64,000 bases of DNA, taken from Deinococcus sp. QL22 (GTDB lineage: Bacteria; Deinococcota; Deinococci; Deinococcales; Deinococcaceae). The notes under the pieces were generated by a model. The model saw only the letters and a list, made by a program, of their open reading frames with translations, was not told where the DNA came from and did not search any database. Below, piece after piece: positions 24,337 through 32,651 of the stretch; within the stretch, counting starts at the first letter, position 1, and each line of letters opens with the position of its first letter. A program made the translations under genes and the position numbers. The DNA lies in the NCBI RefSeq assembly GCF_023370075.1, contig NZ_CP097156.1:62001-126000 (forward strand), given 5' to 3'.

Positions 24337-24365
24337 TTGACCCTAGCGCCCATGTCGGCTAACAT
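24337..24365 (+). promoter_or_regulatory. Promoter of the small RNA, with overlapping dyad
   Basis: TTGACC, 17 bases, TAACAT. The -35 box overlaps an inverted repeat TCAACG-N9-CGTTGA (24320-24340), a possible operator. It points away from the replication initiator gene. Confidence 0.6.
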
Positions 24366-24371
24366 AGGTGC

Positions 24372-24476
24372 AGGCCGTAATCCCGTAAGGGATCTGCCAG
24401 GTGTTAAGGGCCTCTGCTAAAAACCCTTTGTTGTACGGACGCTCTAGTGTTTCCAGCACTGGGGCGTTCGCCTTTT
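24372..24476 (+). ncRNA. Putative small RNA divergent from the initiator gene
   Basis: About 105 bases between a near-consensus promoter and a strong hairpin, with no open frame. Internal hairpin ATCCCGTAAGGGAT at 24380-24393. Lambda OOP RNA is likewise short, lies upstream of O and runs away from it. It ends before reaching the 3' end of the gene at 24520, so antisense action on that gene would need readthrough. Start site inferred. Confidence 0.5.
24436..24476 (+). terminator. Rho-independent terminator of the small RNA
   Basis: A 14-bp stem (24436-24449 with 24457-24470, including three G-T pairs) and a 7-base loop, followed by CCTTTT. There is no T-run on the other strand. Confidence 0.65.
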
Positions 24477-24519
24477 GGTCATCCTGCTCAAGTTGACCTA
24501 CTCGGTTACGCTCAGCGTA

Positions 24520-24771
24520 TCACTTAAAGCTCACATCCGTTACGTTTTGGGGTTGCTTCGGGTACTCCGCTTTCACCGCTGCCATCACCTGTTGCGCCTC
24601 GCTCATCCTCAGTCCGCGCCAGTGCAGGAGCTTGCGGCCCAGCACGCGGTTGCTGTACTCGGTGAAGGTGTACAGCCGGTGCTCCTTGGCCCCTTTGGGC
24701 ACCGGCAACCGCTCACGCATGAACGTGGCGAACTGCTCCTGCTGCAGGTCAGTCAGGGGTGGATCGTTCAT
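24520..24771 (-). CDS. Unknown small protein upstream of the initiator
   Basis: 83 aa, basic and helical (FTEYSNRVLGRKLLHWRGL). Overlaps the gene upstream by 4 bases. Position just before the initiator is where lambda has cII, but no HTH is evident. Not recognised. Confidence 0.55.
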   Translation of the reverse strand: MNDPPLTDLQQEQFATFMRERLPVPKGAKEHRLYTFTEYSNRVLGRKLLHWRGLRMSEAQQVMAAVKAEYPKQPQNVTDVSFK

Positions 24772-25061
24772 GACGTCCGCCGATCGTTGAGGATGTCTTT
24801 CAGGCTCCAGCCATCAGGTCCGGTCTGCGTGACCGTGAACGCCTGCGTGTTGCGCACAAAGGCAAGTTCATTGGTCAGGCGGGTGTTTGCCCGCTGGGAA
24901 ACCGACAAGTCGTGGGCCAGGGTCTTGGCTTGCTGGTTGCTGGTTTCCAGCTGGGCCTCAGCGGTTTTCCGTCGCTTGATCTCAGCCCGCAGGTCAAGGC
25001 TCAACCCAACAACCAGTGACACGGACAGAATGGTCAGGAACAGAAACAGGGCCGTCATCAT
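24768..25061 (-). CDS. Membrane-anchored coiled-coil protein (spanin- or Rz-like shape)
   Basis: 97 aa. Residues 3-22 are hydrophobic (ALFLFLTILSVSLVVGLSL), followed by a charged helix of about 45 residues (coiled coil). The shape recalls i-spanins or small phage membrane proteins, but no lysis gene is adjacent. Function unknown. Confidence 0.6.
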   Translation of the reverse strand: MMTALFLFLTILSVSLVVGLSLDLRAEIKRRKTAEAQLETSNQQAKTLAHDLSVSQRANTRLTNELAFVRNTQAFTVTQTGPDGWSLKDILNDRRTS

Positions 25062-25870
25062 GCCTGGGCACCCGAGCCGGGAGGCAGGGCAGGCGGCATG
25101 GGTAGGAGCTTTTCCTCCCGCATTTTGCGATCGAGCCAGGCTAGTCCTTTCGGCGTGATCCGGGGCGTGTAGGTCACCGCTTTGCCGTCGGGGCGAGGCC
25201 GGGTGATCACGTCGAAGTAACCAGCGTCCAGATATTTCTGGTACGGGATGTTGTGGTGCTCTGCACCGCTGCGATTAGCATCCATCAGAATCTGACGGTC
25301 TCGCAGCAGCTGGAAAAGACGTCTCTCGCCCGTGCCCAGCAGCTTGGCGGCATCGGACACGCTGTAGCTGCCCTCGGTGGCCATCAGCGCCTGAAACTGT
25401 TCGGCCTTGGGTGCCAGCAGCGCGACCTGCTCTTCGGCCTGAGCTTGGGCGGCGAGGGCCTGGCGCTTACCTTCCATCTCATTGGCCCAGGCGCGGGCCG
25501 CCGCCACTGGATCACTGAAATTGGGGAGCGCCAGTACCTGTTGCCGGTAGCGCTTCTCGGCCTCAATGAAATATCGCCGAATTTTCTTGCCCGTGGGACT
25601 GCGCTCCAGCATCGCCAGCTCTTTGGAAAGGTCAATGCTCAGCCAGTAGTCGCGCCGGGGCGTAGGGTTAAAGCCGCTCGCCAAAACGGGCGAGCCGTCC
25701 AGCACAACGAATTCTTCTCCTTCGGTGGCGCCCGATTCTTCCAGGCGGCCCCGAATCCAATTGCTGAAGTCCCGGCCCACTTGAAGGGAGGCATGCAACG
25801 TACGGGCGTCCACCCACAGTTGATCGCCTTCCTGATGAATGGGCACAAGGTCAGAGAGCGGTTCAGTCAT
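25058..25870 (-). CDS. Phage antirepressor (AntA/AntB plus KilA-C)
   Basis: 270 aa. The first about 110 residues are an AntA domain (VDARTLHASLQVGRDFSNWI, YWLSIDLSKELAML, KKIRRYFIEAEKRY). Residues about 165-255 are a KilA-C/ANT domain (YSVSDAAKLLGTGERRLFQL, GLAWLDRKM). Such proteins relieve repression in P1- and P22-type phages, though the domains only show DNA binding or regulation. It overlaps the membrane-protein gene downstream. Its target repressor is probably in the 34-35 kb region. Confidence 0.85.
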   Translation of the reverse strand: MTEPLSDLVPIHQEGDQLWVDARTLHASLQVGRDFSNWIRGRLEESGATEGEEFVVLDGSPVLASGFNPTPRRDYWLSIDLSKELAMLERSPTGKKIRRYFIEAEKRYRQQVLALPNFSDPVAAARAWANEMEGKRQALAAQAQAEEQVALLAPKAEQFQALMATEGSYSVSDAAKLLGTGERRLFQLLRDRQILMDANRSGAEHHNIPYQKYLDAGYFDVITRPRPDGKAVTYTPRITPKGLAWLDRKMREEKLLPMPPALPPGSGAQA

Positions 25871-25944
25871 AAGCGTCAGCTCCTTGCCCTAGCGATGAAT
25901 GCTGAGGTTCTGTTGTTGTAAAAGCCTTGGCGGGGGGAGGGGGT

Positions 25945-26322
25945 CTACGCGCTCGCTACCCGTAGGCCCGCGCCTCGGTCGATGGCGTCCAGCGTGTAGT
26001 TCAGGGCCGATTCCAGACGCGGCAGGCTCAGCGCCTCCAACAGATCGGGAATGGCCCTCACCGGCAGGTCACGGCCCTTCAGTGAGTCGTGCAGGGTTCG
26101 CACTGACACCAGATTCACGAACACGGTGTTCAGATCGTCTGGTGTCAGTGCGGGCGGCGCTGCAATCAGGGACAGGCCTTCGAGATCGTCGCGCAGCCGG
26201 AGCATGTTTTCAGCGGTGGCGGGATAGGTCAGGTCGCCGAAGCGTTGGAGCTGGTCGAGCATCAGGCTGGTGGCCGCCAGCATCGTGAGGGTGATTTCGG
26301 CTTCTAGGTCTGGGTCGCTCAC
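25945..26322 (-). CDS. Unknown helical protein
   Basis: 125 aa, all-alpha appearance (LMLDQLQRFGDLTYPATAEN). Overlaps the next gene by 4 bases; both lie between integrase and antirepressor. Not recognised. Confidence 0.55.
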   Translation of the reverse strand: MSDPDLEAEITLTMLAATSLMLDQLQRFGDLTYPATAENMLRLRDDLEGLSLIAAPPALTPDDLNTVFVNLVSVRTLHDSLKGRDLPVRAIPDLLEALSLPRLESALNYTLDAIDRGAGLRVASA

Positions 26323-26795
26323 GCGCTGGCCTGCCCATCCGCGCGCGGCAGTTCGGGGAGTCGCAGCACCAGGAGCATGACGCTGGGGATGGTCGTCAGC
26401 AGGTCAGGCAGGCTGAGACCGTCTGGTAGAGGACCGCCGCCCCAGTGGCTTTCGAGGGTGTAGACCGCGCACACAAGGCCGAGATCCAGTTGATCTTGGG
26501 TGAGCCCAGTGGGTTGTCCCGCATCCATCTGGACGTGCAGGTTGTTCAGCGCCAGAGCCAAGGCTTCAAGATCGGCGCGGTCACTCGCTTCCATGTTCTC
26601 TTCGGTGACCAGTTGTTCGTTCACGCTCAGCGTCAGGACGCGGGCAACGTCAGCATGTGTGGGTCCTTGTCGGAACAGGTTGGTGACCCGCTCAAATTTA
26701 GTGAGCCAGCCGCCCTGCCGTTCTTCGAAGGTTCGAACCTCCACCCCGAGGATGCCCAAGGCCTCGTGCAGGCGTCCGGTGTATTCGGGACTCAT
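26319..26795 (-). CDS. Unknown helical protein
   Basis: 158 aa, acidic helices (LRLPELPRADGQ near the end). First gene of the minus-strand run facing away from the integrase. Not recognised. Confidence 0.55.
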   Translation of the reverse strand: MSPEYTGRLHEALGILGVEVRTFEERQGGWLTKFERVTNLFRQGPTHADVARVLTLSVNEQLVTEENMEASDRADLEALALALNNLHVQMDAGQPTGLTQDQLDLGLVCAVYTLESHWGGGPLPDGLSLPDLLTTIPSVMLLVLRLPELPRADGQASA

Positions 26796-26978
26796 GTCAG
26801 TACCGGGCTGAGAGATTGGGGGTGGGTGGGGGGAATGGTCATGGGGGTCACCTCAGGGGTGGATCGGGATTCCGATGGACGTGGTACTTGGCCTGAATCT
26901 TCATGAGACTTCGCATAATTACCGTTACGGGTGTCTCGTTGACCACCCCGGACAAGGGATTCAGCCCCCGCCCCGGCT

Positions 26979-26984
26979 TATGCT
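26979..26984 (+). promoter_or_regulatory. Leaderless -10 box of the integrase gene
   Basis: TATGCT ends 7 bases before the ATG at 26992, which has no ribosome site. This fits leaderless transcription and decides the start codon. Confidence 0.5.
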
Positions 26985-26991
26985 GAGCAAC

Positions 26992-27960
26992 ATGACGCTC
27001 GAACTGATGGCCTCGAATCTCACCCTCCAGGCCCGAGCCGAACGTCTCGCCTTGCTGGATCCGGAAGCGCTACGCAAAGAAGCCATCCGGGCCGCCCGCG
27101 ACCGGGACGAGGCCGGACTGTGGGCCGTCACCGAAGCATTCCTGGTCATGCGAGGTGGACGCGGCGCACGGGTCAGTGCCCAGACGCTGGAGGCTTACGC
27201 GATAGGCTTGCGGGTGCTCCTGGCCTGGGGGGAGACTTCAGGCCTGTCTTTCCTGCGTCCCCGCCCCAATGATGGGTACGCCTTCGTGCGGCACTTAGAA
27301 GGACTGGGCCTCGCGCCGTCCAGCGTCCGGGTGCGCCTCGCTGGAGCGCGTGCCGTGTTTGCTGCCCTGCGCTGGGCTGGGGCCACCGATGCCGCGCCAT
27401 TTACTGACGTGCGGGCAGCCACTGACCCGGTACCAGCCTGGCAGAAAAGAAAGCCTTACCCAGATGCAGACGTCCGAAAACTCCTCGCGGAGGCCAATGA
27501 GGAAGACGCGGTCCTGATCTTGCTGGGAGCCGACTGCGGCCTGCGGGCCACCGAGATGACCACACTGCTCCGGGCCGACCTGCACTTCGGCGGTGACACC
27601 CCGTATCTGGTGGTCACCGGCAAACGGCAGAAGCGCCAGGAGGTGCCCCTCTCCAGACGGACGGAGGCTGCTCTGAAACGCTGGGTTGAGATGACCCCCA
27701 GCTACAAGCCGCACGTGATCACGCTGCGGAACCGCCGGGCCATTGAAGACCGCATCGGCAAACTCTGTGAGCGGGCGGGCGTGCGCTACGACGGGCGGCA
27801 GGTGCACGGCCTGCGCCATACGGCGGGCACGCGGGTCTATCAGGAAACCAAAGACGTGCTGGCGGTGCGAGATCATCTCCGGCACGCCAGCATCACCACC
27901 TCAGAAACCTATGTGAACTACGCGAGACAGGGCGAGAAAGCGGTCAATCGGGACTGGTAA
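26992..27960 (+). CDS. int: Tyrosine recombinase / integrase
   Basis: 322 aa from the ATG at 26992 (39 codons shorter than the longest frame). N-terminal SAM-like DNA-binding domain to about 145, then the catalytic domain with Arg185 (DCGLRATEM), a Lys in VVTGKRQKR, His272 and Arg275 (VHGLRHTAGT), His298 (HLRHASI) and the nucleophile Tyr307 (SETYVNY). All catalytic positions are kept. It should integrate the phage at a host site or resolve circular dimers. A possible attP core lies 2.2 kb away, beyond a TnpB element. Confidence 0.88.
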   Translation: MTLELMASNLTLQARAERLALLDPEALRKEAIRAARDRDEAGLWAVTEAFLVMRGGRGARVSAQTLEAYAIGLRVLLAWGETSGLSFLRPRPNDGYAFVRHLEGLGLAPSSVRVRLAGARAVFAALRWAGATDAAPFTDVRAATDPVPAWQKRKPYPDADVRKLLAEANEEDAVLILLGADCGLRATEMTTLLRADLHFGGDTPYLVVTGKRQKRQEVPLSRRTEAALKRWVEMTPSYKPHVITLRNRRAIEDRIGKLCERAGVRYDGRQVHGLRHTAGTRVYQETKDVLAVRDHLRHASITTSETYVNYARQGEKAVNRDW

Positions 27961-28357
27961 CCCCCAGCCAGCGTTTCATGCGCCACCAGAATGTGCACTC
28001 GGGGTCGGTAGCGTGCCGAATAGGCGAGCGGCGGGGATAGGGCCGCGTCATGGGCAGGCGGGGACGTTCCGGCCAGACGAGTTGAATCCGGCCCGTGGAT
28101 TTGCCGCGCCACTTGAGCAGTGTGACGGAGTAGCCCGCGTTCGAGGCCAACTCTGCCGCGTCTTGAACCTGCGCTATGTCGAAGGCCAGGACGACCGAGG
28201 TGCGCCCCTTCCGAGCAGCAGGTGCGATGACTGTCTTGAACGCGCCCTCCAAGTGGAAGGCGGCCTGTGCCCGGATCCCCGCAGCGTTCGGCGTCATGAG
28301 TCTCGCGGCGGCGTCAGCAGAGGGCAGGGTGCAGAGGCGATCTATCGGGGTGGTCAA
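27944..28357 (-). CDS. Unknown protein convergent with the integrase
   Basis: 137 aa from a TTG start at 28357, chosen for AAGGAG 6 bases upstream. The middle (RTSVVLAFDIAQVQDAAELA, SVTLLKWRGKSTGRIQLVW) is protein-like; the C-terminus is basic and Trp-rich. It overlaps the integrase stop by 17 bases. The plus strand is also open here, so the call is moderate. Confidence 0.5.
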   Translation of the reverse strand: MTTPIDRLCTLPSADAAARLMTPNAAGIRAQAAFHLEGAFKTVIAPAARKGRTSVVLAFDIAQVQDAAELASNAGYSVTLLKWRGKSTGRIQLVWPERPRLPMTRPYPRRSPIRHATDPECTFWWRMKRWLGVTSPD

Positions 28358-28379
28358 GGGGGCTCCTTGTGGGTGGCCA

Positions 28380-29660
28380 GCCGTGGGATTGAACTTCACA
28401 CGACGGGAGTCGCGTGATTCTCACTTCGCAGACCATTGCCCAAACTCGCGGGTCTCACACGGTCTCCATGAGCGTTTAAGGTGTTCGGCATCCCGACGAC
28501 CACCAAGCCTTCACGCCGGATGTTGAGTGCGGCGTTCTCGTCTCGGTCATGGGTCTCACCGCAGTTTGGGCAAGTCCATTCACGGACGGCAAGATTTTTC
28601 ACTTCGGGATTTTTGAATCCGCAGTCATGGCACAGCTGGCTAGACGGAAAGTAGGGGCTGATTTTGGAGATCAGTCGTCCATACCATGTCGCCTTGTATT
28701 CCAATTGCCGGATAAATTCTCCCCAGCCTGCGTCGGTAATGCTCAGAGCCAAGCGGTGGTTTTTGACCATGTTGCTGGGCTTGAGATGTTCGGTGCAGAT
28801 GATCTCGTATTCACGAATCAAAGAGGTGGTGAGCTTCTGCAAGAAGTCCTGACGTTTGTTGGCGACGTGCTTGTGGATTCGAGCCAGCTTGGTTTTCGCT
28901 TTCCCGTATCGCGCACTGCCTTTCTTTCGTCTAGAGAGGGTTTTCTGAGCTTTGCGGACAACCTTTAGGGCGGATCGGTAATATTTGGGATTGGCATGAT
29001 GCTTAAACTCCTGTCCATCGGAGACGATGGCAAAATCTTTGATGCCGACATCCACGCCCGCTGCATACCGGGGTGCATCAGGCAAGTAGGGAATTTCGAC
29101 TTCGCAGAGAACGGAAGCTTCGTAATGGGTCTCGTGGATGCGTCTGACAGTAACGTTCAGAAGCTTACCCGTGATTCCGGGTTGACCTTTGGTCTTGACC
29201 CAGCCCAACTTCGGGAGCTTGATACGCCCCTCACTCACTTCGATATTGTTGTTGCTGAACTGGGTACGGTACGCCTCCCCCGTGCTTTTCTTCTTGAATT
29301 TCGGGAACCCGGCTCTCTTGCCGGACTGCTTCAGGGTGCGGAAAAAATTCTGGTACGCACGCTCAAGGTCGCGCAACGATTGTTGCAACGCAAATTTATC
29401 CACCTCTGCGAGCCAAGCTGTTCCTTCTTCGCGTTTAAGCAGGGTCAGCGCCTTGTCTGTTGCGGCGTAGGTCATACCCCTGCCGTCCTGACGGTACGTT
29501 TCAATCCGGCGAGCAAGAAAATGGTTGTAGATAAACCGGGCACAGCCCAGCGTGCGGTTGATGCGCTCCGTCTGTGCCGCGTTGGGATAAAGCCGAACAA
29601 CAAAGGCTTTATGTCTTTTGGGGGTCATGGTAGATTCCATGCTGCAACACCCTCCTACAG
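28380..29660 (-). mobile_element. IS200/IS605-family element carrying only tnpB
   Basis: Boundaries are approximate because the ends could not be fixed by eye. A guide RNA (omega RNA) is expected to overlap the 3' end of tnpB and extend past 28396. It splits the integrase from the tRNA-like segment at 30.13 kb, so it probably inserted after that pair was formed. Confidence 0.5.
28396..29640 (-). CDS. tnpB: TnpB RNA-guided nuclease (IS1341-type)
   Basis: 414 aa from the ATG at 29640, which has AGGAGGG 9 bases upstream (another ATG is at 29628). RuvC residues are intact: Asp in [10 protein letters not shown], Glu in [11 protein letters not shown], Asp in [12 protein letters not shown] zinc ribbon (CHDCGF, CPNCG) lies between the last two. 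The C-terminal phrase [11 protein letters not shown] is typical of TnpB reading frames that overlap the omega RNA. No tnpA is next to it, so it may depend on one elsewhere. Confidence 0.9.
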   Translation of the reverse strand: MESTMTPKRHKAFVVRLYPNAAQTERINRTLGCARFIYNHFLARRIETYRQDGRGMTYAATDKALTLLKREEGTAWLAEVDKFALQQSLRDLERAYQNFFRTLKQSGKRAGFPKFKKKSTGEAYRTQFSNNNIEVSEGRIKLPKLGWVKTKGQPGITGKLLNVTVRRIHETHYEASVLCEVEIPYLPDAPRYAAGVDVGIKDFAIVSDGQEFKHHANPKYYRSALKVVRKAQKTLSRRKKGSARYGKAKTKLARIHKHVANKRQDFLQKLTTSLIREYEIICTEHLKPSNMVKNHRLALSITDAGWGEFIRQLEYKATWYGRLISKISPYFPSSQLCHDCGFKNPEVKNLAVREWTCPNCGETHDRDENAALNIRREGLVVVGMPNTLNAHGDRVRPASLGNGLRSENHATPVV

Positions 29661-30127
29661 GTGCTTGCCACGCTCCCAGCCGTTGACGCGGCGTGGGGGC
29701 ATTGCCGTTCCAATTTAGCACAGAAATCTCAGATTTATCGTCCCTGTCGGGCCGGATGCCGCTGTAGTTGGGGCCTGTATGCAGGCCAGAAGGGTGAAAC
29801 AGTGGAGCAGGTGCGCAACGTCTGCCCCACCTCAGAGAGAAGCGCCCCAACTCGGGGCAGTGCGGGCGGACAGTGGGCCTGCACCGTGGCCCGGTTTACA
29901 CCTCACAGTCTCGGCGCTGGTGTGCGTCCAGTCCGACGAGCTGCGCGGTTCTAGGTCATGTTCCATCATGCCCAGCCTGCGCGGCCTGCTACGTGATCGT
30001 GGGCCATCAAGCCCGCCCTCTGTGACTACAGAGGGGCTTCGGTGTTCCCCCGGAAGCGACGAGGCTGCCCGCCAGAGGCAACGAAAAGACGGTGTGGCGG
30101 GGAAGAGGCGAAAGGCGAAAGCGGACG
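29661..30127. other. Gene-poor region
   Basis: About 470 bases between tnpB and the tRNA-like segment with no convincing gene. It has a short hairpin, CCCTCTGT/ACAGAGGG, at about 30014-30033. It may contain integrase arm-binding sites; none could be identified. Confidence 0.4.
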
Positions 30128-30173
30128 AGGGAAGGGCCGGAATCGAACCGGCCTGAACAAGGCCTGACCTCCC
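30128..30173 (-). other. tRNA 3'-end-like segment, candidate attP core
   Basis: On the minus strand, a perfect T-arm (GCCGG TTCGATT CCGGC) is followed by CCTTCCC and T, the layout of a tRNA 3' end. A GGGAGGT 46 bases upstream pairs at six of seven positions, but D and anticodon arms are missing, so it is not a working tRNA. Phages that integrate in tRNA genes carry such 3' ends in attP. It lies 2.2 kb from the integrase. Confidence 0.45.
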
Positions 30174-30206
30174 AGAACGCGCCCCAAGGCACAGGGGCGT
30201 GAGGGG

Positions 30207-30701
30207 TTACTTCTTGACCACTGGGGCCGAGATCACGAGGGGTTCAACGCGCAGACGAATCGGTTGATCGCTGTACAGGTACTGTCCTGACCACTGCACG
30301 TAGCGCCCGCTGACATCCCAGAAGTAGATGTACGGGTCAGAGGAACCGAACGTGCCTTCATCGCTGGCGGCGGGGCGGTAGCCGATGCTGCTGGATGTGC
30401 TCCAGCGCTCATCTGTGCGGGTCAGTCGTTTCCCGCTGGACGTGACCTTGCCTTTGACCGCGTGGTAGGCCACCGGCTGTCCGCTTTGGTTCAGAAGCAC
30501 GATGTAGCCGAGTGCGCCGGGCTTGCTGGTGAGCTCCAGGCGCTTCTTGATGTTCTCAATCTCAGCGTTGCCGGTGAAGGTCAAGCTGTTGGCGGCGGCC
30601 TCGGCTTGACTGGATTGTTGTTGTTTAACCGTAGCCGGGGTTTCAGGGGCGCAGGCGGTGAGCCCCAGCAGCAGGCAGGTGATCAGGAGGGATGTCTTCA
30701 T
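30207..30701 (-). CDS. Lipoprotein of a common phage family
   Basis: 164 aa from ATG 30701 (GAAGG 5 bases upstream). The N-terminus is a lipoprotein signal with lipobox LTAC. The mature part has motifs I recall from many phages: KKRLELTSKPGALGYIVLL, VKGKVTSSGKRLT, a SDEGTFGSSDPYIYFW stretch and YLYSDQPIRL. It should be anchored outside the cell. A superinfection-exclusion role is possible but not shown. Confidence 0.75.
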   Translation of the reverse strand: MKTSLLITCLLLGLTACAPETPATVKQQQSSQAEAAANSLTFTGNAEIENIKKRLELTSKPGALGYIVLLNQSGQPVAYHAVKGKVTSSGKRLTRTDERWSTSSSIGYRPAASDEGTFGSSDPYIYFWDVSGRYVQWSGQYLYSDQPIRLRVEPLVISAPVVKK

Positions 30702-30709
30702 GGGCACCT

Positions 30710-31111
30710 TCAGGGGCAGCGGGCCGCGTCAAGCGACTCGGGGAGTTGGGCGTCGCGCAGGCCTGCACGGGTGGTCTTGCGGGCGTCGGCGTTGTACTGG
30801 GCGGCCACGTCCAGGCAGGAGCTGCGTACCCCGCCGTAGTCCACGTTCAGACGGGCGCGTTCGTCGGGATCGGTCACTAGGGCGAGTTGATCCTTGATGG
30901 CCTGCACCTGCGCGACCCGCACGTCGAAGCGGCCTGCGAGGTCGTAAAAGCGCTCGGAGTTTGCCAGCGCCCGGTCGGTGGTCAGCGCCTCTGTGCGTGC
31001 GCGGTCTGAGGCGGTCGTCGTCGCGAAGGTCTTTTGATACTTGACCGCCGCGAAGGGCAGGGCGAACAGGGCCACTGCGCCGAAGGCGATCAGGGCAATT
31101 CCTTTCTTCAT
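30710..31111 (-). CDS. Membrane-anchored or secreted partner of the lipoprotein
   Basis: 133 aa from ATG 31111 after GGAGGCCCC. Hydrophobic residues 5-22 (IALIAFGAVALFALPFAAV) act as signal or anchor; the rest is helical with two cysteines (SSCLD and the ARC end) that could pair outside the cell. It sits 8 bases before the lipoprotein, so both are probably made together. Confidence 0.65.
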   Translation of the reverse strand: MKKGIALIAFGAVALFALPFAAVKYQKTFATTTASDRARTEALTTDRALANSERFYDLAGRFDVRVAQVQAIKDQLALVTDPDERARLNVDYGGVRSSCLDVAAQYNADARKTTRAGLRDAQLPESLDAARCP

Positions 31112-31448
31112 GGGGCCTCCGGGGATCTGCACTGGAGTTGCACCAGGGCGGGGGCAGCTCGCCAGATCAGACGCGCCCTGAATCAAATCTCAGGGCGCGG
31201 GGTACATGGGTTGATGCTCTCCGGTGCAGCAGCCTCACGGCGCGGGCAACGGCTGTTTCGGCATGGGGTCGGACGACGGCTGCCTATACCGAATCTCGGC
31301 GGGCCGTGTTCCCTGGCTGTTTGGCGGTGGGAGTTCCCGCCTACAAGAGCTGTCATGAACCGCGCCCAAAAGAAGCAAGGGCTGAAAGACTGGGGGGATG
31401 GTGGCCGGGATTAGCGACGGACGGCCATCGTCGTAACGCTGAGGGGTG
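31112..31448. other. Gene-free stretch with a perfect inverted repeat
   Basis: No convincing gene. A 10-bp perfect inverted repeat, CGCGCCCTGA/TCAGGGCGCG, with 8-base loop lies at 31172-31199 without a T-run on either side. It may be an operator, an RNA-processing stem or a leader element for the gene pair downstream. Confidence 0.4.
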
Positions 31449-32228
31449 TTAGACCGGTTTGCCGAAGTACACGGGCCACTGGCTGGAGGCGTGGGCCGTG
31501 AGGTCGTCGATGATTTCTTTGACCGCGGCTTCCTGCGCGGCCCGCACTTCGTTGTGCACGGCCAGCAACTGGAACTTCTGTTGATCGTGGTCGTATTCCA
31601 CATAGACAGTGATCAAGTACTGATCGCCCCGTGCTTCAGGGATGTCATAGACCGGCACATGAAACTTGATGGTTTCCGGCACGTCGCCGCCTGCATCTGC
31701 CTGCACCTGGCGCACGATCCGGGTGTCAAGCGCGGTGCTGGCCGGGCGTACGGAGCTGGTGCCTTCGGAGTTTGAGGTGAACTTCAGCGTGGCGAATTTG
31801 GCGATCACGGTGGGATCGACGTACTCGCTCAGTTCGGTGCGCAGCAGGCGCACGAGGTCTTTCTGGCTGATGTTGGTGAGCGACTTCCACTTCTGCATCT
31901 GCGCGAAGGCGGGGTGCGTGGGAAGGGCGAGCGTGGCGTACCAGCGGTGATTGTGGGTAGACGACTGCACCAAGGCAGCGTCATAGGTGACGTAGACGCC
32001 GTCGAGATCGGTGTCGTCATGCTCGGCCACCGCGAGGGCCTTCAGGGTCGCCAGATCCAGCACGGTCGTGGAATGGGTGTCAAGGCTGGCTTCGAAGCGC
32101 TCGGCATTGCCCGCCGCGTCGCGAATGAAGTAGACGCCCTTCTCTTCGCCGTGCACCGTGAAGGCTTCCTGCCCGTTCTGCACCAGACGTTCAATTTCCC
32201 GGATGGCCCCGCCGTCAACCTGCGTCAT
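31449..32228 (-). CDS. DUF2303 (YfdQ-like) phage protein
   Basis: 259 aa. Pattern of the YfdQ family: LDTHSTTVLDLATLKAL at the start, HRWYATLALPTHPAF and WKSLTNISQKDLVRLLRTEL in the middle, then IKFHVPVYD and an aromatic C-terminus ending WPVYFGKP. The family is frequent in prophages and of unknown role. It overlaps the gene upstream by a base. Confidence 0.75.
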   Translation of the reverse strand: MTQVDGGAIREIERLVQNGQEAFTVHGEEKGVYFIRDAAGNAERFEASLDTHSTTVLDLATLKALAVAEHDDTDLDGVYVTYDAALVQSSTHNHRWYATLALPTHPAFAQMQKWKSLTNISQKDLVRLLRTELSEYVDPTVIAKFATLKFTSNSEGTSSVRPASTALDTRIVRQVQADAGGDVPETIKFHVPVYDIPEARGDQYLITVYVEYDHDQQKFQLLAVHNEVRAAQEAAVKEIIDDLTAHASSQWPVYFGKPV

Positions 32229-32593
32229 TAATTACTCCCAGCCCGCAGCAGCGGAACTTGCGTGAAGACGGCTTTGGGCTCCGGCGTGCCGTCCAGGCCG
32301 ACGCCCATGCTGACGCCCAAGAATTCCTCGTTACCTGCGCGGGAAGGCAGCGCGATTTTCACGTCCGCCTTGGCGCCGACGCCGTTAATCACTGGGGTGC
32401 CCATGTCCATGCCGGTGCTGGTGGGCGTGAGCGTGACGGTGATGGTGACCTTGCGAGGCTTGGCGAGCGCGGGGCGAGCGTGGCAATCGCGCATGGCGTC
32501 TCCAAGCGCCTGGTCGATGGCATAGCCGATGCCGCCGCCTTGAAGCTCTCCAAGAGAAGCGTGCGTCAGGTTCAAGTCCAGTGATTCACTCAT
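32228..32593 (-). CDS. Unknown small protein paired with DUF2303 gene
   Basis: 121 aa; ATG after CTGGAGG. Beta-rich with KVTITVTLTPTSTG and VKIALPSRAGNEEFLG. Small genes of this type are commonly found next to yfdQ-like genes in phages. Function unknown. Confidence 0.65.
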   Translation of the reverse strand: MSESLDLNLTHASLGELQGGGIGYAIDQALGDAMRDCHARPALAKPRKVTITVTLTPTSTGMDMGTPVINGVGAKADVKIALPSRAGNEEFLGVSMGVGLDGTPEPKAVFTQVPLLRAGSN

Positions 32594-32651
32594 AAGTCCT
32601 CCAGGGGACGTGGGGGCGCGCTAGGCTGGGCGAAAGGAGGTGAAACTCAAC

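Noticed and set aside
24768..25061. Lysis spanin
   Set aside because: Shape fits an i-spanin, but no holin, endolysin or o-spanin is nearby; lysis genes are probably outside the window.
28013..28417. Plus-strand frame opposite the 27944-28357 gene
   Set aside because: No ribosome site; low-complexity composition. The minus frame has AAGGAG before TTG.
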